Below are positions 1 through 11,525 of a DNA stretch of 64,000 nt, piece by piece (position 1 is the stretch's first letter; every line of letters starts with the position of its first letter). The translations under genes were made by a program, and so were the position numbers. The notes under the pieces are model-generated. The model searched no databases and was not told the DNA's origin. It was given only the letters and a program-made list of their open reading frames with translations. The stretch comes from Dillenia suffruticosa (Eukaryota > Streptophyta > Magnoliopsida > Dilleniales > Dilleniaceae), in assembly GCA_033439265.1 (NCBI GenBank), contig JAVTVX010000008.1, forward strand, positions 3,720,001 through 3,784,000. The letters are read 5' to 3'.

Positions 1-387
1 TTCTTGGATAATGAACATCCTCAGACTTGAGGCATTAAGTAATTAAATCAAAATCGACAAACCCAAACATGTGAAATATATAAGACTAGTAATCAATTTT
101 AGTAGGAGAATAAATTTCTTGTCGCTGTTCGTTACATATTCCTTGTGGACCAGAGAATTTGTTGGCAGCATGAAAGTACATTGCCCCTCCATTGTGGTAT
201 CTGTTTAGAAAGACACGAGAGAATGAGAAAGGTTAGTAAAGGTGAAGGAAAGGAGTAACTGAGCAAGGGAATATCCACTCCCCTGAATCCACATAACTTT
301 TAACATATGTCCATGTAGCATCTTTCGAAGTTCTTCTATTGGCATCAAGACATTATTTGCTTGACTAATTCCTCTTTTTTTTCTCAG
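1..387 (+). other. Intron of the alpha-L-fucosidase gene, window edge
   Basis: This stretch precedes the first recognisable fucosidase exon and ends in a polypyrimidine tract followed by CAG at 385-387. I see no coding continuity with the family in it, so the gene's 5' half must lie outside the window. Confidence 0.7.
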
Positions 388-3300
388 CGGAGCCCCTCAT
401 TTGAACATCAACCTTCAAATGAACTATTGGCCATCCCTTCCTTGCAATCTCAAAGAATGTCAGAGCCCCTTGTTTGACTACATTTCTGCCTTGTCTGTCA
501 ATGGAAATAAAACTGCAAAAGTAAGAAGACTACTCTTTGCTTTTTAAGGACAAAACCACCTCTAATGGTCTTCCTTTCTCCATTTTTCTCTGTTCTCTAT
601 GTATTCATGTTGAGTCACAGAATGTTACAGGTAAACTATGAGGCAAGTGGTTGGGTGGCACATCATGTGTCTGATCCTTGGGGAAAAACATCTCCTGGTA
701 ACGGTCAGGTTGTCTGGGCTTTGTGGCCAATGGGGGGAGCATGGCTTTGTACCCATTTATGGGAGCACTATACTTATACAATGGATAAAGTAAGGTTTTG
801 ATGTTTCTACTTTCTATTCAACTCTTTGTAGCTCTATTATATTGCACTCCATAGATTCCAAATTTTGGACTACTGAGAATTCTGAAAAGAGGCTTGCCTG
901 TCATTGTCTGGCCCTGAACTCATATTAGGGTAGGTGGGCTTGGTATTCCTTGATACATATCCTTATTGGCTGTTGTAGATTGTCTGTGATAATTAACCAG
1001 AATGATTTGGTATCTGACTAAAAGACTCATGCTGCTGGTGTTTCATACCACTGCACTAGTTTTTGCGTGCCATGGATTGAGAAGTTCCCAATTCATCTTT
1101 TACATGAGAATTTTGTATTGGACCAGCCAGTTCAATGGTCAACCAACTCTAAGGCATGGATGATTCAGGATCTATGTGTTTCTGAGGTAAGAGTATATGG
1201 CATTGTCATGTTGCACACAGGGCTGAATGTTGTTTCTTCTATTTTGGGTGGATTATCTGCTTATAGGTTGTTCATGGGCTAATTATGAAGAGGGTTTTTA
1301 AGGTCATGAATGCATGCATTGCTGGAGATGTTTACAAGAATGTATACACAAATGGTCAAGACTCAGGGCCTGAATTCTCGGAAGAATTACAATATGAATT
1401 CTTGAGCGTCTTCTGTTCGAAATTATAAGAATTGCATTCTCTATCATTCTCATTTAAGGGATCTTAAACAATTTATATGGTATAAATATCCTTGCTTTTA
1501 GGATTTTCTACAAAATAAGGCATATCCCTTGCTGGAAGGATGTACATCATTTCTGTTGGACTGGCTGATTGAAGGCCGTGGAGAATATTTGGAGACAAAT
1601 CCATCAACTTCTCCAGAACATATGTTTATTGCTCCTGATGGTAAGCCTGCTAGTGTGAGCTTCTCTGCAACCATGGACATGGCAATCATAAGAGAAGTAT
1701 TTTCGGCTATTTTATCAGCTGCTCAGGTGATGCTCCTGTTATGTATTTCTAACACTGACCTAGCTTTCGGTCTTTATAAATGGAACAATCTTCATCCAGT
1801 TTATTGAAATCAATATTTTGTAAACAGGTTTTGGGAAGAGATGAAGATGGTCTCATTCAAAAAGTCCATGAGGCTTTGCCAAGGCTTCCCCCAACAAAAA
1901 TTGCTAGAGATGGTTCCATTCTGGAATGGGTATGATCCCCAGAGCGTGGTCTTGTCTTTCTCAAGTTTGTTTCTTTGTCGCTTCTTTCTTTTTTCTTTTT
2001 TTTTTTAATGCTTGCTTTATTAGCTTTAAATTGTATACACTTTAGAGAGCATTTATTCTCCTATTGTCATCACAGGCTCTAGATTTTGATGACCCGGACA
2101 TGCATCATCGACATCTATCCCACTTATTTGGTCTTTTCCCAGGCCACACAATTACACTTGAGAAAACTCCAGATCTCTGTAAAGCTGCAGACAACACCCT
2201 TTACAGAAGAGGTATGTATTTTCATATCAATTAGCCATCGGGCCACTTTGTCACCCTAATATCCCATAGAGAAATGATTTTCCATATTGCAAAAACAAAA
2301 GGGTGTTGCCCAAAAGAAAATTTGTGGATACAGTATGTCTAAGAGTTTGTTAGCAGTTTCCCATCACCTGTAGCTGGCTTCCTTTAGGGATATCATGGAT
2401 CTCTGACTCTACATTCTGATAACTCAATTTGATAACATTTCCAATAACAAAGTGTCCATCAACTTACAAAATGCTCTTTTGTATTGATTTATTTTGAAGT
2501 TGATGAGAACTTCTGTCTCTATATAATTTTTTTTTTTTTTAATATCTGCCCAAATTTAGGAAGTTGCAAGTGTGGATTCATCAGGTTCGGGTTGTGTTCT
2601 TTTACCAGCAGTTCCATTCTTGAATTGAACTGATTGGTTAAACCTTTTTTTTTCTTCTCTTTTTGAAGCAATTAGAGCCTTAGAGCAACTTAATGTCACC
2701 TAAATGAACCTAATATCACCTAATTTTCTCATAGTCGTGGCATATCACCTTGCTGGCCATCCTTCGTATCTAAGAATTGATTCAGATCATACACGATCAT
2801 CAACATCAAGCAATTCGTTGTTCATGTTTTCATCAATTTGTCAAACGAGATGTTACTTGATTTTGTAACTTTCATCTCTACAAACAGGTGAAGATGGTCC
2901 AGGATGGTCAACTACATGGAAAATTGCTTTGTGGGCACACCTTCACAACAGTGAGCATGCATATCGGATGGTCAAGCACTTATTCAACCTGGTGGATCCT
3001 GCTCATGAACGTGCTTTTGAAGGAGGACTATACAGTAACTTGTTCACCGCACACCCTCCTTTCCAGATTGACGCCAACTTCGGGTACGCAGCATACCTTT
3101 GAATATGCAATGGAGAGAATCTTGAGGCTGCATTTTCTCGACATATCTCAATAAATAGTGATCATTGCACCATCCACTGGTTTCAAAAACATTAGGTTCC
3201 TGACCGGTTGAGATCTTAATCTATGGGTGCATACAAGTGCTTCCCACAATTTTGAATAGATTTGCACATGCATCATGTCTATAGCCAAACATAAGGAAGG

Positions 3301-3980
3301 TCCTGGGACTGTGTATAAGGAAAGAAGGGGGATTTGACTAGTGTGTTGTTTTAGGTATCCTTGATAACTGTTTTAATGAGCTTTGATGGACACTTTCTTA
3401 TGCAGACATGCAAAGATACTGCCATTAATATACTTTGTCTTAGATGCAATGCAACCAAAGCATTTGTTGATTTCTTGCCTAATAGTTTCAAGTCAATTCT
3501 TTTCCCCCCGGTTTTCAACCTCTGTAGTACATTTTGTTTTGAAGCACTTATTCACTGTTCTAAATGTGAACCAACCATAACCATTATCCTTTGGAGCGAA
3601 ATCCTAATTCACTGCATGAAGAATCTACAAAAGCAACTAAGTGTGCATTTGTTTATGTCAGTTTTGCAGCAGCAATTGCAGAAATGCTGGTCCAGAGCAC
3701 CACGAAGGACCTGTATCTTCTTCCTGCACTTCCTCGGGACAAATGGGCTAATGGGTGCGTTAAAGGGTTGAAGGCACGTGGTGGTTTGACAGTCGGCATT
3801 TGCTGGAACGAAGGAGATCTACATGAAGTTGGTCTTTGGTCAGAACAGAGTAGTTCTAAAAGGATACACTACAGAGGAAATATTGTCACAGCAAACATTT
3901 TACCTGGTAGAGTCTACACATTCAACAGACAGCTAAAGTGTGTGAGGACATACTGTTTATCAGAAGCTTCTTTTCATTGA
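388..3980 (+). CDS. FUC95A: Alpha-L-fucosidase 2-like, GH95 family, 3' half (partial)
   Basis: The product should remove alpha-1,2-linked fucose from xyloglucan and related glycans in the apoplast. Seven exons are visible: 388-520, 631-789, 1502-1726, 1828-1929, 2076-2211, 2888-3083 and 3662-3980, all with GT-AG borders and consistent phases. Together they encode about 422 C-terminal residues; plant members have roughly 840, so about half is upstream of the window. Family landmarks in order are HLNINLQMNYWP (first exon), GGAWLCTHLWEHY, NPSTSPEHMF, GLFPGHTITLEKTPD, GPGWSTTWK and FQIDANFG. The paired Asn of NIN, the Glu of SPEH and the Asp of IDANFG correspond to residues implicated in GH95 inverting catalysis. 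The last exon ends with TGA after SEASFH. No frameshift or internal stop is seen, so the gene looks functional. Family assignment is very sure; the exact substrate is inferred from the family. Confidence 0.95.
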
Positions 3981-5266
3981 AGACTAAAAACATTAAAGCT
4001 GATTCTGTTGGCCCACAAATTTCCCCCACTTTTCTGAATAATATGCAAGGATATGGGTTACTTTGCCATCTTCTTCCCTTCCCTCCAGTCTCTACAAGGA
4101 ATTTTACTCTGTAAACCGTTTTTTTTCCCTTATACCAAAATATCCTCTCATCTTGTATGAGAGGAAAAATCTCTCTTTAGAATGCTTTGTAAGCGATGTT
4201 GATTTACAGTTGTAATTTTCCCCCTTTTGGAGCTTGTGGGAGTCATTGGGCCTATGTGTCAGTTGATCAGCGTCGTGTTATCTTATTTTTATTTTTATTT
4301 TATTTAACATAAAAAATTTTAAGGTAAAATAAAAAGTTATAAAAAATATTTTACATGTAAAAACTAAAGTTTTATATAACAAGGTATTTTTAATATTAGC
4401 TCAACTAATTTCAACTTAACCAAATAAGGTTTATAGTATGTTTTTTGATACCGTCATTAATTTTTAAAATCATATTTTGATTAATTCGATTCAAACATTT
4501 GAAGAGTTCTATTTAAGGGGTGGTTTTCTCATTGTAATCTTTTCTATTCTTAAAATTCGAACTCGATATTTGATTAAAAGATTTAACATTATCTTATTAG
4601 ATTGAATGTCTATTGGTTTACGATATGTTTATGTATTGATGGATTGTATATGCATTCAAAATTTGAAATATAAAAATAATAAAAAAAAATTTGCACATGG
4701 CATATTAATGTTGTCGGTTTTTAATTTTTATTTTAGTTTTTTTTTTCGGCATTTAAAAACCTTAAATAATTAATCAACAATGTCAAAAATATAATATATA
4801 AGTTATGTAATTTAATAAATAAAATGGACGATAAATGTTTTGTTGGTCTAATAAGAAATGTATTAACATCCCATATCAAGAATCGAGATTCGAATTTTAG
4901 TAGTGGTAAAAACGATGTTGGAAGAATTCCCTCCCGATTGGAACCCGACAATAGCTCAGCTGAGATTAATCAGAATAAAGTTTCGAAGACTCAACGGTGA
5001 ACCACGTGCAGGGACAAAAAAAATAAAATATACCAGGCTCCGGATCCCAAAATGTGTGGCCGATGAGTAGGCCACAAATGCATCCTAGAAGTAATCTTCT
5101 TTTTTTCATGGTGAAGTCCTAAAGTTTATCTAATCAGACGGCACATTGCTTGATCCGTATCATTTCTTATAATCCTGACGCGCACACACCTATACGACCC
5201 TCAAAACAATCACACGTCACTCCTTTCCTTCTCTGCTGCTGCTTTCTTCCTCCGTCACCTCTAGCA
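3981..5266. other. 3' UTR of the fucosidase gene and intergenic spacer
   Basis: The first ~280 bases look like a 3' UTR (T-rich, with AATAAT near 4,040). From about 4,270 to 4,960 the DNA becomes very AT-rich and resembles the degenerate AT-rich module seen elsewhere in the window (motif like TTCGATTCAAA...TTTAAG). The last ~250 bases are richer in C and probably form the promoter and leader of the next gene. No ORF here resembles a known protein. Confidence 0.5.
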
Positions 5267-5938
5267 ATGGCTTGGCGATGTGGGTCTTCTCTCTCTAGGT
5301 CGCTTCTCTCCACCGCTCGGAACCCTTCCCTCCGCTCACCTCCGGCTCTCCCTCGCCTCCGTCCTCCGTCTCTCGCTGCTCCTCGCACCCAGACTCGCCG
5401 CCTCTCTTTCTCCAATCCCAGGTCTCTCTCTCTCTCTCTCTCTCTCGAGTAGTTGTTAGCTTTTTCATAATGAGATTAGATGTGAACGAGAAATGAAATT
5501 GAGTTCTTCCTTCCCTCTCTCTCTCTCTCTTTCCCGAGTTTTTAGGTGTAGTGAGACTGGATGTAAATGTGAAATGAAATTGAATTCTTCCTTCTCTTTC
5601 TAAGGCTTCTGTCTGTGTGTGTGTGTGTGTGTGTGGCCTCTTTTAGGTTTGTTACAGTGAGATTAGATGTAAATGTGAAATGAGATTCATTCCTTCCTCA
5701 TCTCTCTCTCTCTATGGTTTCTTGCAAAGATACTTGGTTCTTGTTCTAATCTGGTCTTTGGTTTGTGTATTGTGTCTTGGTGAATAGGACGTTGGGAGAA
5801 ATAGGATGTGTGCAATCACTAATGCCGCTGCATAGTGTGGTGGCGGCGACAAGGCTGGCATCGCATTTGGTTGTTGACGCAAGGGCTTGTTGTGAGCTGT
5901 ATCACGGTACCTTCTGCCGCACTTGTCAGGATCGCTAG
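5267..5938 (+). CDS. NFD6: NUCLEAR FUSION DEFECTIVE 6-like small organelle protein
   Basis: Two exons, 5267-5421 and 5788-5938, join in phase (AG|G) to encode 101 residues. The first ~50 residues are rich in Ser, Arg, Pro and Leu with almost no acidic residues, as in a mitochondrial or plastid presequence. The second exon carries the family's conserved core, LGEIGCVQSLMPLHSVVAA, followed by TRLASHLVVDARACCEL and a short Cys-containing tail GTFCRTCQDR before TAG. NFD6 in Arabidopsis is needed for polar nuclear fusion in the female gametophyte and is organelle-targeted; its biochemical role is unknown. A GT inside the tail (5,907) could act as a donor for an alternative C terminus, which is common in this family. 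The start is the only ATG in a good context ahead of the presequence. Confidence 0.85.
5422..5787 (+). repeat. Microsatellite-rich intron of the NFD6-like gene
   Basis: This intron holds three related blocks. Each has a phrase like GTGAGATTAGATGTAAATGTGAAATGA next to a dinucleotide run: (CT)n at about 5,423-5,450 and 5,515-5,532, (GT)n at about 5,612-5,632 and (CT)n at about 5,701-5,714. The phrase recurs at about 5,470, 5,550 and 5,655, so the intron grew by tandem duplication of a ~90-bp unit. Confidence 0.7.
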
Positions 5939-6187
5939 TATTCTCTTGACTCCTCCTTTTTGAGTCTTATTGTGTCATTTAGGATCCGCACATTTCAACT
6001 CGTAAATTCATGGCATAATTGAATTAAACTATATATCAAAGCAAATATATGATAATATTCATGGGCAGCCTCCATTTGTTGAATAAATAGCATGTGGGTC
6101 TATGTTGCACTTTCACTTGTAGAAATGGATTGTGTCCACACAGTCATACATATACTTGTTGAATTAAAAACCAAAAATAATAATTGT

Positions 6188-6363
6188 ATGGGCTTACCCG
6201 TGCACAAAGTGCTCCCTTGCTTAGTGCGGGGGTGGGGGAGAGTGGGCGTATATGTATGCAGCCTTCTCTTTGCATTTTTGCAAAGAGACTGTTTCCACAC
6301 TCCGAACCCATGACCTCGAGGTCACTAAAGGAGTAACTCCACCGTTACGTCAAGACTCGCCCC
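6188..6363 (-). mobile_element. Au-type SINE (tRNA-derived)
   Basis: Read on the minus strand, the element starts GAGTCTTGACGTAACGG (pol III A-box region) and continues through GAGGTCATGGGTTCGGAGT (B-box region) and GTGGAAACAGTCTCTTTGCA. It ends near GTGCACGGGTAAGCCCAT. This matches the order of the plant Au SINE consensus. It is about 176 bp and nearly full length. No clear target-site duplication is visible, so the copy is probably old. It is not a functional tRNA gene. Confidence 0.85.
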
Positions 6364-6642
6364 TCTCTCATCAGTTTGTATAGTTTCAACAAAGTTGGCA
6401 TTCTAAAACTGATAAAAGATCATCTTATGATTAAGTTAACAGTTTGACTCATATCGTGCTGGTGCTCTGACGCGCACCTGATCATGCATCCACCAAATAT
6501 GCCCTGTTGATGATATGACATGTTTTGAACAAATCTTGAATAGGCTCCTGTTGATGAACCTGCGCACAGAGAAGTCCTGCATATTTTGTGACTTCTTGCC
6601 GGTCTCGGGAGACAACAAGTGCTGCAATAGATGGATAGAAGT

Positions 6643-6643
6643 C

Positions 6644-6691
<48 letters not shown>

Positions 6692-6715
6692 CAACAACAA
6701 CAACAACAACAACAA
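6643..6715 (+). repeat. Compound (TAA)n(CAA)n microsatellite
   Basis: About 45 bases of TAA repeat run directly into about 27 bases of CAA repeat. The poly-Leu ORF that appears on the minus strand is only a reading of this array. Confidence 0.98.
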
Positions 6716-9700
6716 ACGGTAGTATAGAAGTTAAAATTAAGCTACCTTATACATTAGATAGTGGTATAGGGTTTCAACGAAAAATAGTAAGTTAAACATG
6801 TGCAGCATTATATTTTTAATTTATTTGAGCTTATTATTATTATTTTTTTAATATAGCATTAAGCTTTTATAGAATTCTGTTAACATGTGTGTCCATGTTA
6901 TGTTGTGCCACGTTATTCTAAACTTTGCCATGCTGTAGTGTTTGGTGTCATGCCTTATGTCTCTTTTCAATGGCCGGGACAAATAATTGTGGTCGATGGG
7001 TGCATTTGGTTGATGAAATGTGATGTTAATTAGGCTGATGATTGATGGTTATTAGCTGTTGTATGATTTGGTTAATAAGAGACAATTGGGATTGGGATCA
7101 TTGATAGGTAGGAATGGAAAAGATGGGTGATGCTTGAAGGCTCTCATTCATCAAAGGGCAGGAGGTTGATGCCACATTGTAGGTTTTCCTTGTATTTGTG
7201 TTTCTATTGTATTCTTCTTTTGCTTCATAATCTTAGTTATGAAAGACTAACATAAATAGAAATAGATAAGCAATTGCATTAGAAGTAGCTTTATATTGGA
7301 GGCTTTTCATTTGTTTTGTGTTTACTACAAATGACTGTATGTAGCCTATTTTCTGAGTTTTGGATGAAATCATAAAAGCAGAGACTAGTTAAATCTACTT
7401 GAAAGGACTTGATGTGAACTTTTGATCAGCATATGTAGCTTAATATATCTATTGGGCTTTCTTTGCATCTGCTCACCTTTTTTTTTTTATTTAATTTGTC
7501 TATCTTGAATTGTTTAACAGTAGTAGGCCTACGGCACTGTTGATATCAAGCATTGCTAACACTCCTATAAATGCTTACGTTTTACTTTGTGCCATAACTT
7601 TATTCTCAAATAATTATAGATTAAATTACCAATATTCATGTGACTTGTTTGACTCCTTACAGATCCCAATCTTGGAAATAAGGTTCGTGAGAGTAGTTTT
7701 CTGTTGGAATGGTACAGATTAAAGGTTGCTCTCAAGTATTCTTTAAGAGTTCATACTTGAAAGAGTATCCTATAAGTTCTCTTGGTCATAGTTGAACATA
7801 TCATGGATGCAGTAATTAGAGAACAGATGTCTTCTCATATTTAGTTTACTTACTCCTTTCGGTATGATAATGCTAGCGGAGTAATATATTTGGGCTAGGT
7901 TTAGATGGCTTTGAGATAAAATAGATTAAATGATACTGTAGCCGAGGGTGGTTCTAAGTGTGGCCTTAGCAGCCTATGGAGTGGAATTAAAAATTAAAAA
8001 TTGTCTAGGCTGGGTGCTCTGCAAGTTGGATGTAGGAGGGCTGATCATGTTAATTGATATTTCTGATATATTGCTTCAAGATGAAAGGACTAGATCTGAT
8101 ATTGTAATTTAATCTCTCTCGATGTATGGGAGCCCAATTGAGTTCTTCATTGCTTCCAGAAGTTTTTAGGCACAGGTTGGTTTCACAAGGCAGTAATTCT
8201 ACACTTTATTTGCCCCTCCATTTATTTTGTTGGAGTTGCTCTGCAAGATGTTTCCTGAAGCCATGAATGTGGATTTACTGGGTAAGTGGCTGTGCATATT
8301 GCCCACAAGTGTTTGAGAAGATGACTAGAGATCCTACAAAACCTTGTGGGGTTTTAAGTCTATAAAGGGATTAAAACGGGAAACAGTTTTATCCTCAATT
8401 GTGAAGAAATCAAGTAGAAGCGGCTGTTTACCTTTTGCATAAGTTGCCACAATTTGAGAGAGGCTTTCCTTTTTTTTTCCTATGTTTTAGATGGATACTA
8501 AGTGTTTGATGACATTATATGAGTTTCCTATGGATAGAGTCTCTAGAACTTTGCCTTCCTAAATAACACAAAACAGAAATTTGGTGTCTTTTTGTTTGTT
8601 GCCTGATTTATTGTACTCTGATTTATATGTGAACAGTGAGATGATTATTTTGAATGGTGAAGAAGTCGAGAAATTTTTATTCGAAGTCCTTATGTTACAT
8701 GGTGGCCTTGGAAGTTGGGAGGATAATCACTTGAAATGAGGTGATATTCTTTTTATCTTGGAAGGGTATAAAGCTAAGACTATTTGATTGATCTGGAGAG
8801 TGCTACTTGACCAGCACCGCCCCAATGAAGAACTTTGACTCAGATGATTAGAGATGATAGCTTGATTTGTATAATGGTTCTAGAGCACCATGACCACTTT
8901 ACTTCCAACTCGTCCATGATTAAGTTCTCTAAAAAGAAGAGGATCTGAAACCTGAATGGCGGTTGTGTATTCAGTATGTATCAAGGAAGTGTCTAAGTAG
9001 GAGTTCTTTTATCCTGAGGGTTTCCTGGAACTATGATGTGGCTGTTGGAATAAAAATAGCTTTTCAACTAGTTTTACCAATCTATCATGTGAACCTATCA
9101 ACTATCTAAGCCTTGAATTCTAGAATTGGGTGATTAAGTGAATATTGCAGAAGCATCTTCTTTGACTAGATACTGTACTCTTTTAGTTGTAGATTTTTAT
9201 GTTTCCAGGTCAAGATTACATGCTGTTTGTTATTGCTTGTGCCTGTAAGTCCTTACAGTTGTCTAGTAGCTTTGGTGTGTCCATGGTTTGGAGTGAAAAT
9301 ATGGGATGGTGATCAAGCAAACTGAATTGAAACTTATTTGTTTGGATTTTGTAAGCAACCATGAAATTTCTAGTGATGCTTAGCGGGTTTGCAGTGGGAT
9401 GAAGTTTAATAGGTTCCAGGCTTTTTAGTGTTTAACGGTAGCTTGCCATTATGAGGATTGTGAACCCTTATACTGTGACATGGATAAAAGTTATTTATAT
9501 GTGCAGAAATTGTCTTGATTTTGTTAATAGTAATCCTACTTGAGGAAATCAAAGCATAAAAGAAGTTTAGGAATATAATTGTTGTTTATATCCATGATTG
9601 CATTAACTGTTTCTAAGGGTGCTTCTCTCTAATGTGGCTACCTGCAGCAACGTCAATGTTATACGCAATATGCACTTGCTCCTGATTTGCTACACCTTAC

Positions 9701-11010
9701 GCTAGTTGTGCTAGTATAGGGAAGTTCATATTGATGTAATTGAAAAGTGAATTGCCATTATTGTGGAGATATTTAATTCAGAAGCTCCGGCTTCATCTTT
9801 CTGATTTAATTTGCATGATCCATGATTTTGTTCAACTTGGTCACATCTCCAACGCTCCTGGCCAGAAAACTGATTCCTTCAGGTTTCATGAGGATTTAGT
9901 AATTCTAAGGGATGGTCTACAATTGCCTCAGCTTGGAGACATTTTCAGATGAAAATCCCCTAAGCTTCTGGACTGAGAATTGTTGGTATGCCATCATAAG
10001 TACTTTATAGTTGGCTGATTTGCATCTCCAGGAGCCTACATGATGTCTTGGTGAAATGTGTTTTATGCCTTTCCATTCAATGACATCAGTAAAACTTTGA
10101 TACAGGACCTTTGTCCCCTGCTTGGTGGTTATTTTTCTTCTTTGTTAACTTACATTGGTGGATAATTTGTTCCATCTTTTAACCAAGACTACTGCTATTA
10201 GGTTCAGAAAATTTACGGACTTAGATATCTGGAATATAAAAATATGAATACAAATTCCTAATTGTTTCAATGTATTTTGAGGCATTTGTTTGCAAAAGGT
10301 GCCCTTGTTTGCAAAGTTCACTCAATTTGTGAAGATTTTCATTTTTCCCTCTCGTGACATGCCTTCCAATGGTGAAAGAGAAACTGTTAATAAAGATAGC
10401 ATTGTTATCAACTTTTGGTCAAGTGGAAACTAATTCTCTCTATTTCATCTAAATTATCTGCTAGTCATATCGTACAACCATTTGGCCTTTTGATGTGCCC
10501 TCTTACAAGAAGTTTCTACCTTACTGGATCATTTGTAGGTCCTTGATCAACCTGTTGGTTCAGCACTTTAGAGTGCGATGTTTCATTGGATACTCGGTCA
10601 CAAGTAGAAGGGAATGTCTGGAGAAGCTCTTCAGATTGGACGAATTAATAAAAGTTGCTGCCTGTTTGTGTTCCTTACCAGATGATACCTATGACCTTTT
10701 TTCTGTTTGCTAGAAATGTTTCCAATAAATTGAGATAGAAAACTCCTTTCTAGTGTTGGTCATTTCAAGAAAATTCGTATATTGTCTTGTTCTTTGATGG
10801 TTGCAATATTTTCAGATGAAAATATTATGGTAATGTGTTTTAGATGCAATCAATCCAGCTGCACAGGGGTCTCCTGTGAGGAAATTGAATTGGCCACTCA
10901 TCTATGCTTTTTGTTGATTGGCCTTTTATGGTCATGTCCTTGATGTAACTTAAACTTTTTTTTTTTTCACGTCCACTGCTTCCTTGAACAGAATGCAAAA
11001 ATCTAATCAT

Positions 11011-11012
<2 letters not shown>

Positions 11013-11069
<57 letters not shown>
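11013..11069 (+). repeat. (TC)n microsatellite
   Basis: A near-perfect TC run of about 57 bases. It produces poly-LS and poly-RE ORFs on the two strands that are not genes. Confidence 0.98.
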
Positions 11070-11074
<5 letters not shown>

Positions 11075-11479
11075 CGGCAGATTGCGTATTTGCAGTGTTC
11101 TCTTTCATGATTCATATGCTATTGCTAGCCGTAATGTGTATAGCACTGCTGAGACATCCGCCTTTAAAATCGCACGGCAGAACACACACAGAGGGAGACT
11201 TGGTCTTGCATGAATACAGAGACAGGAGGGTTAAGTCCAATCCGGGGAAGGAGGAAACAAGTTCAATTGTTAGGATCATCGAGTTGGTAAAGACCACAAT
11301 GGCAAAACTTGATCCATAGAGAACGTTAAATCATGAGTCATATGGAAGTGATCCACTCCCTCTCCCCTTTGTCAAAAAGTTAGAATCCCTTTTTAGGAGA
11401 CCATATTATCTGTACCCATGAATCATGATAAAGATTTAATATTCCCTCCGTTTCTATCCATAGACAAGCCAATCCCCAC

Positions 11480-11525
<46 letters not shown>

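Larger units (their letters stand above)
5939..10980. other. Long stretch without a recognisable gene
   Basis: Apart from the SINE and the trinucleotide array listed separately, I find no ORF with family resemblance. Base composition (about 40% GC by eye) is higher than in the AT-rich deserts further right. This would fit transcribed introns or 3' UTR of the NFD6-like gene, or a decayed gene. Short ORFs at 9,740-9,952 and 10,495-10,713 show no recognisable motif. Confidence 0.4.

Noticed and set aside
1067-1282. 71-codon ORF in fucosidase intron
   Set aside because: Exons on either side join in phase to the family sequence without it; it does not match the family.
3361-3771. 136-codon ORF overlapping the last fucosidase exon
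   Set aside because: It is in a different frame from the conserved exon starting at 3,662 and begins in the intron.
6188-6363. A functional tRNA gene
   Set aside because: A and B boxes are present but the remainder matches the Au SINE body and no cloverleaf with anticodon can be formed.
6482-6715. Poly-leucine ORF on the minus strand
   Set aside because: It is a translation of the (TAA)n(CAA)n microsatellite.
10840-11319. ORFs with long Arg-Glu or Leu-Ser repeats on both strands
   Set aside because: Both are readings of the (TC)n array.
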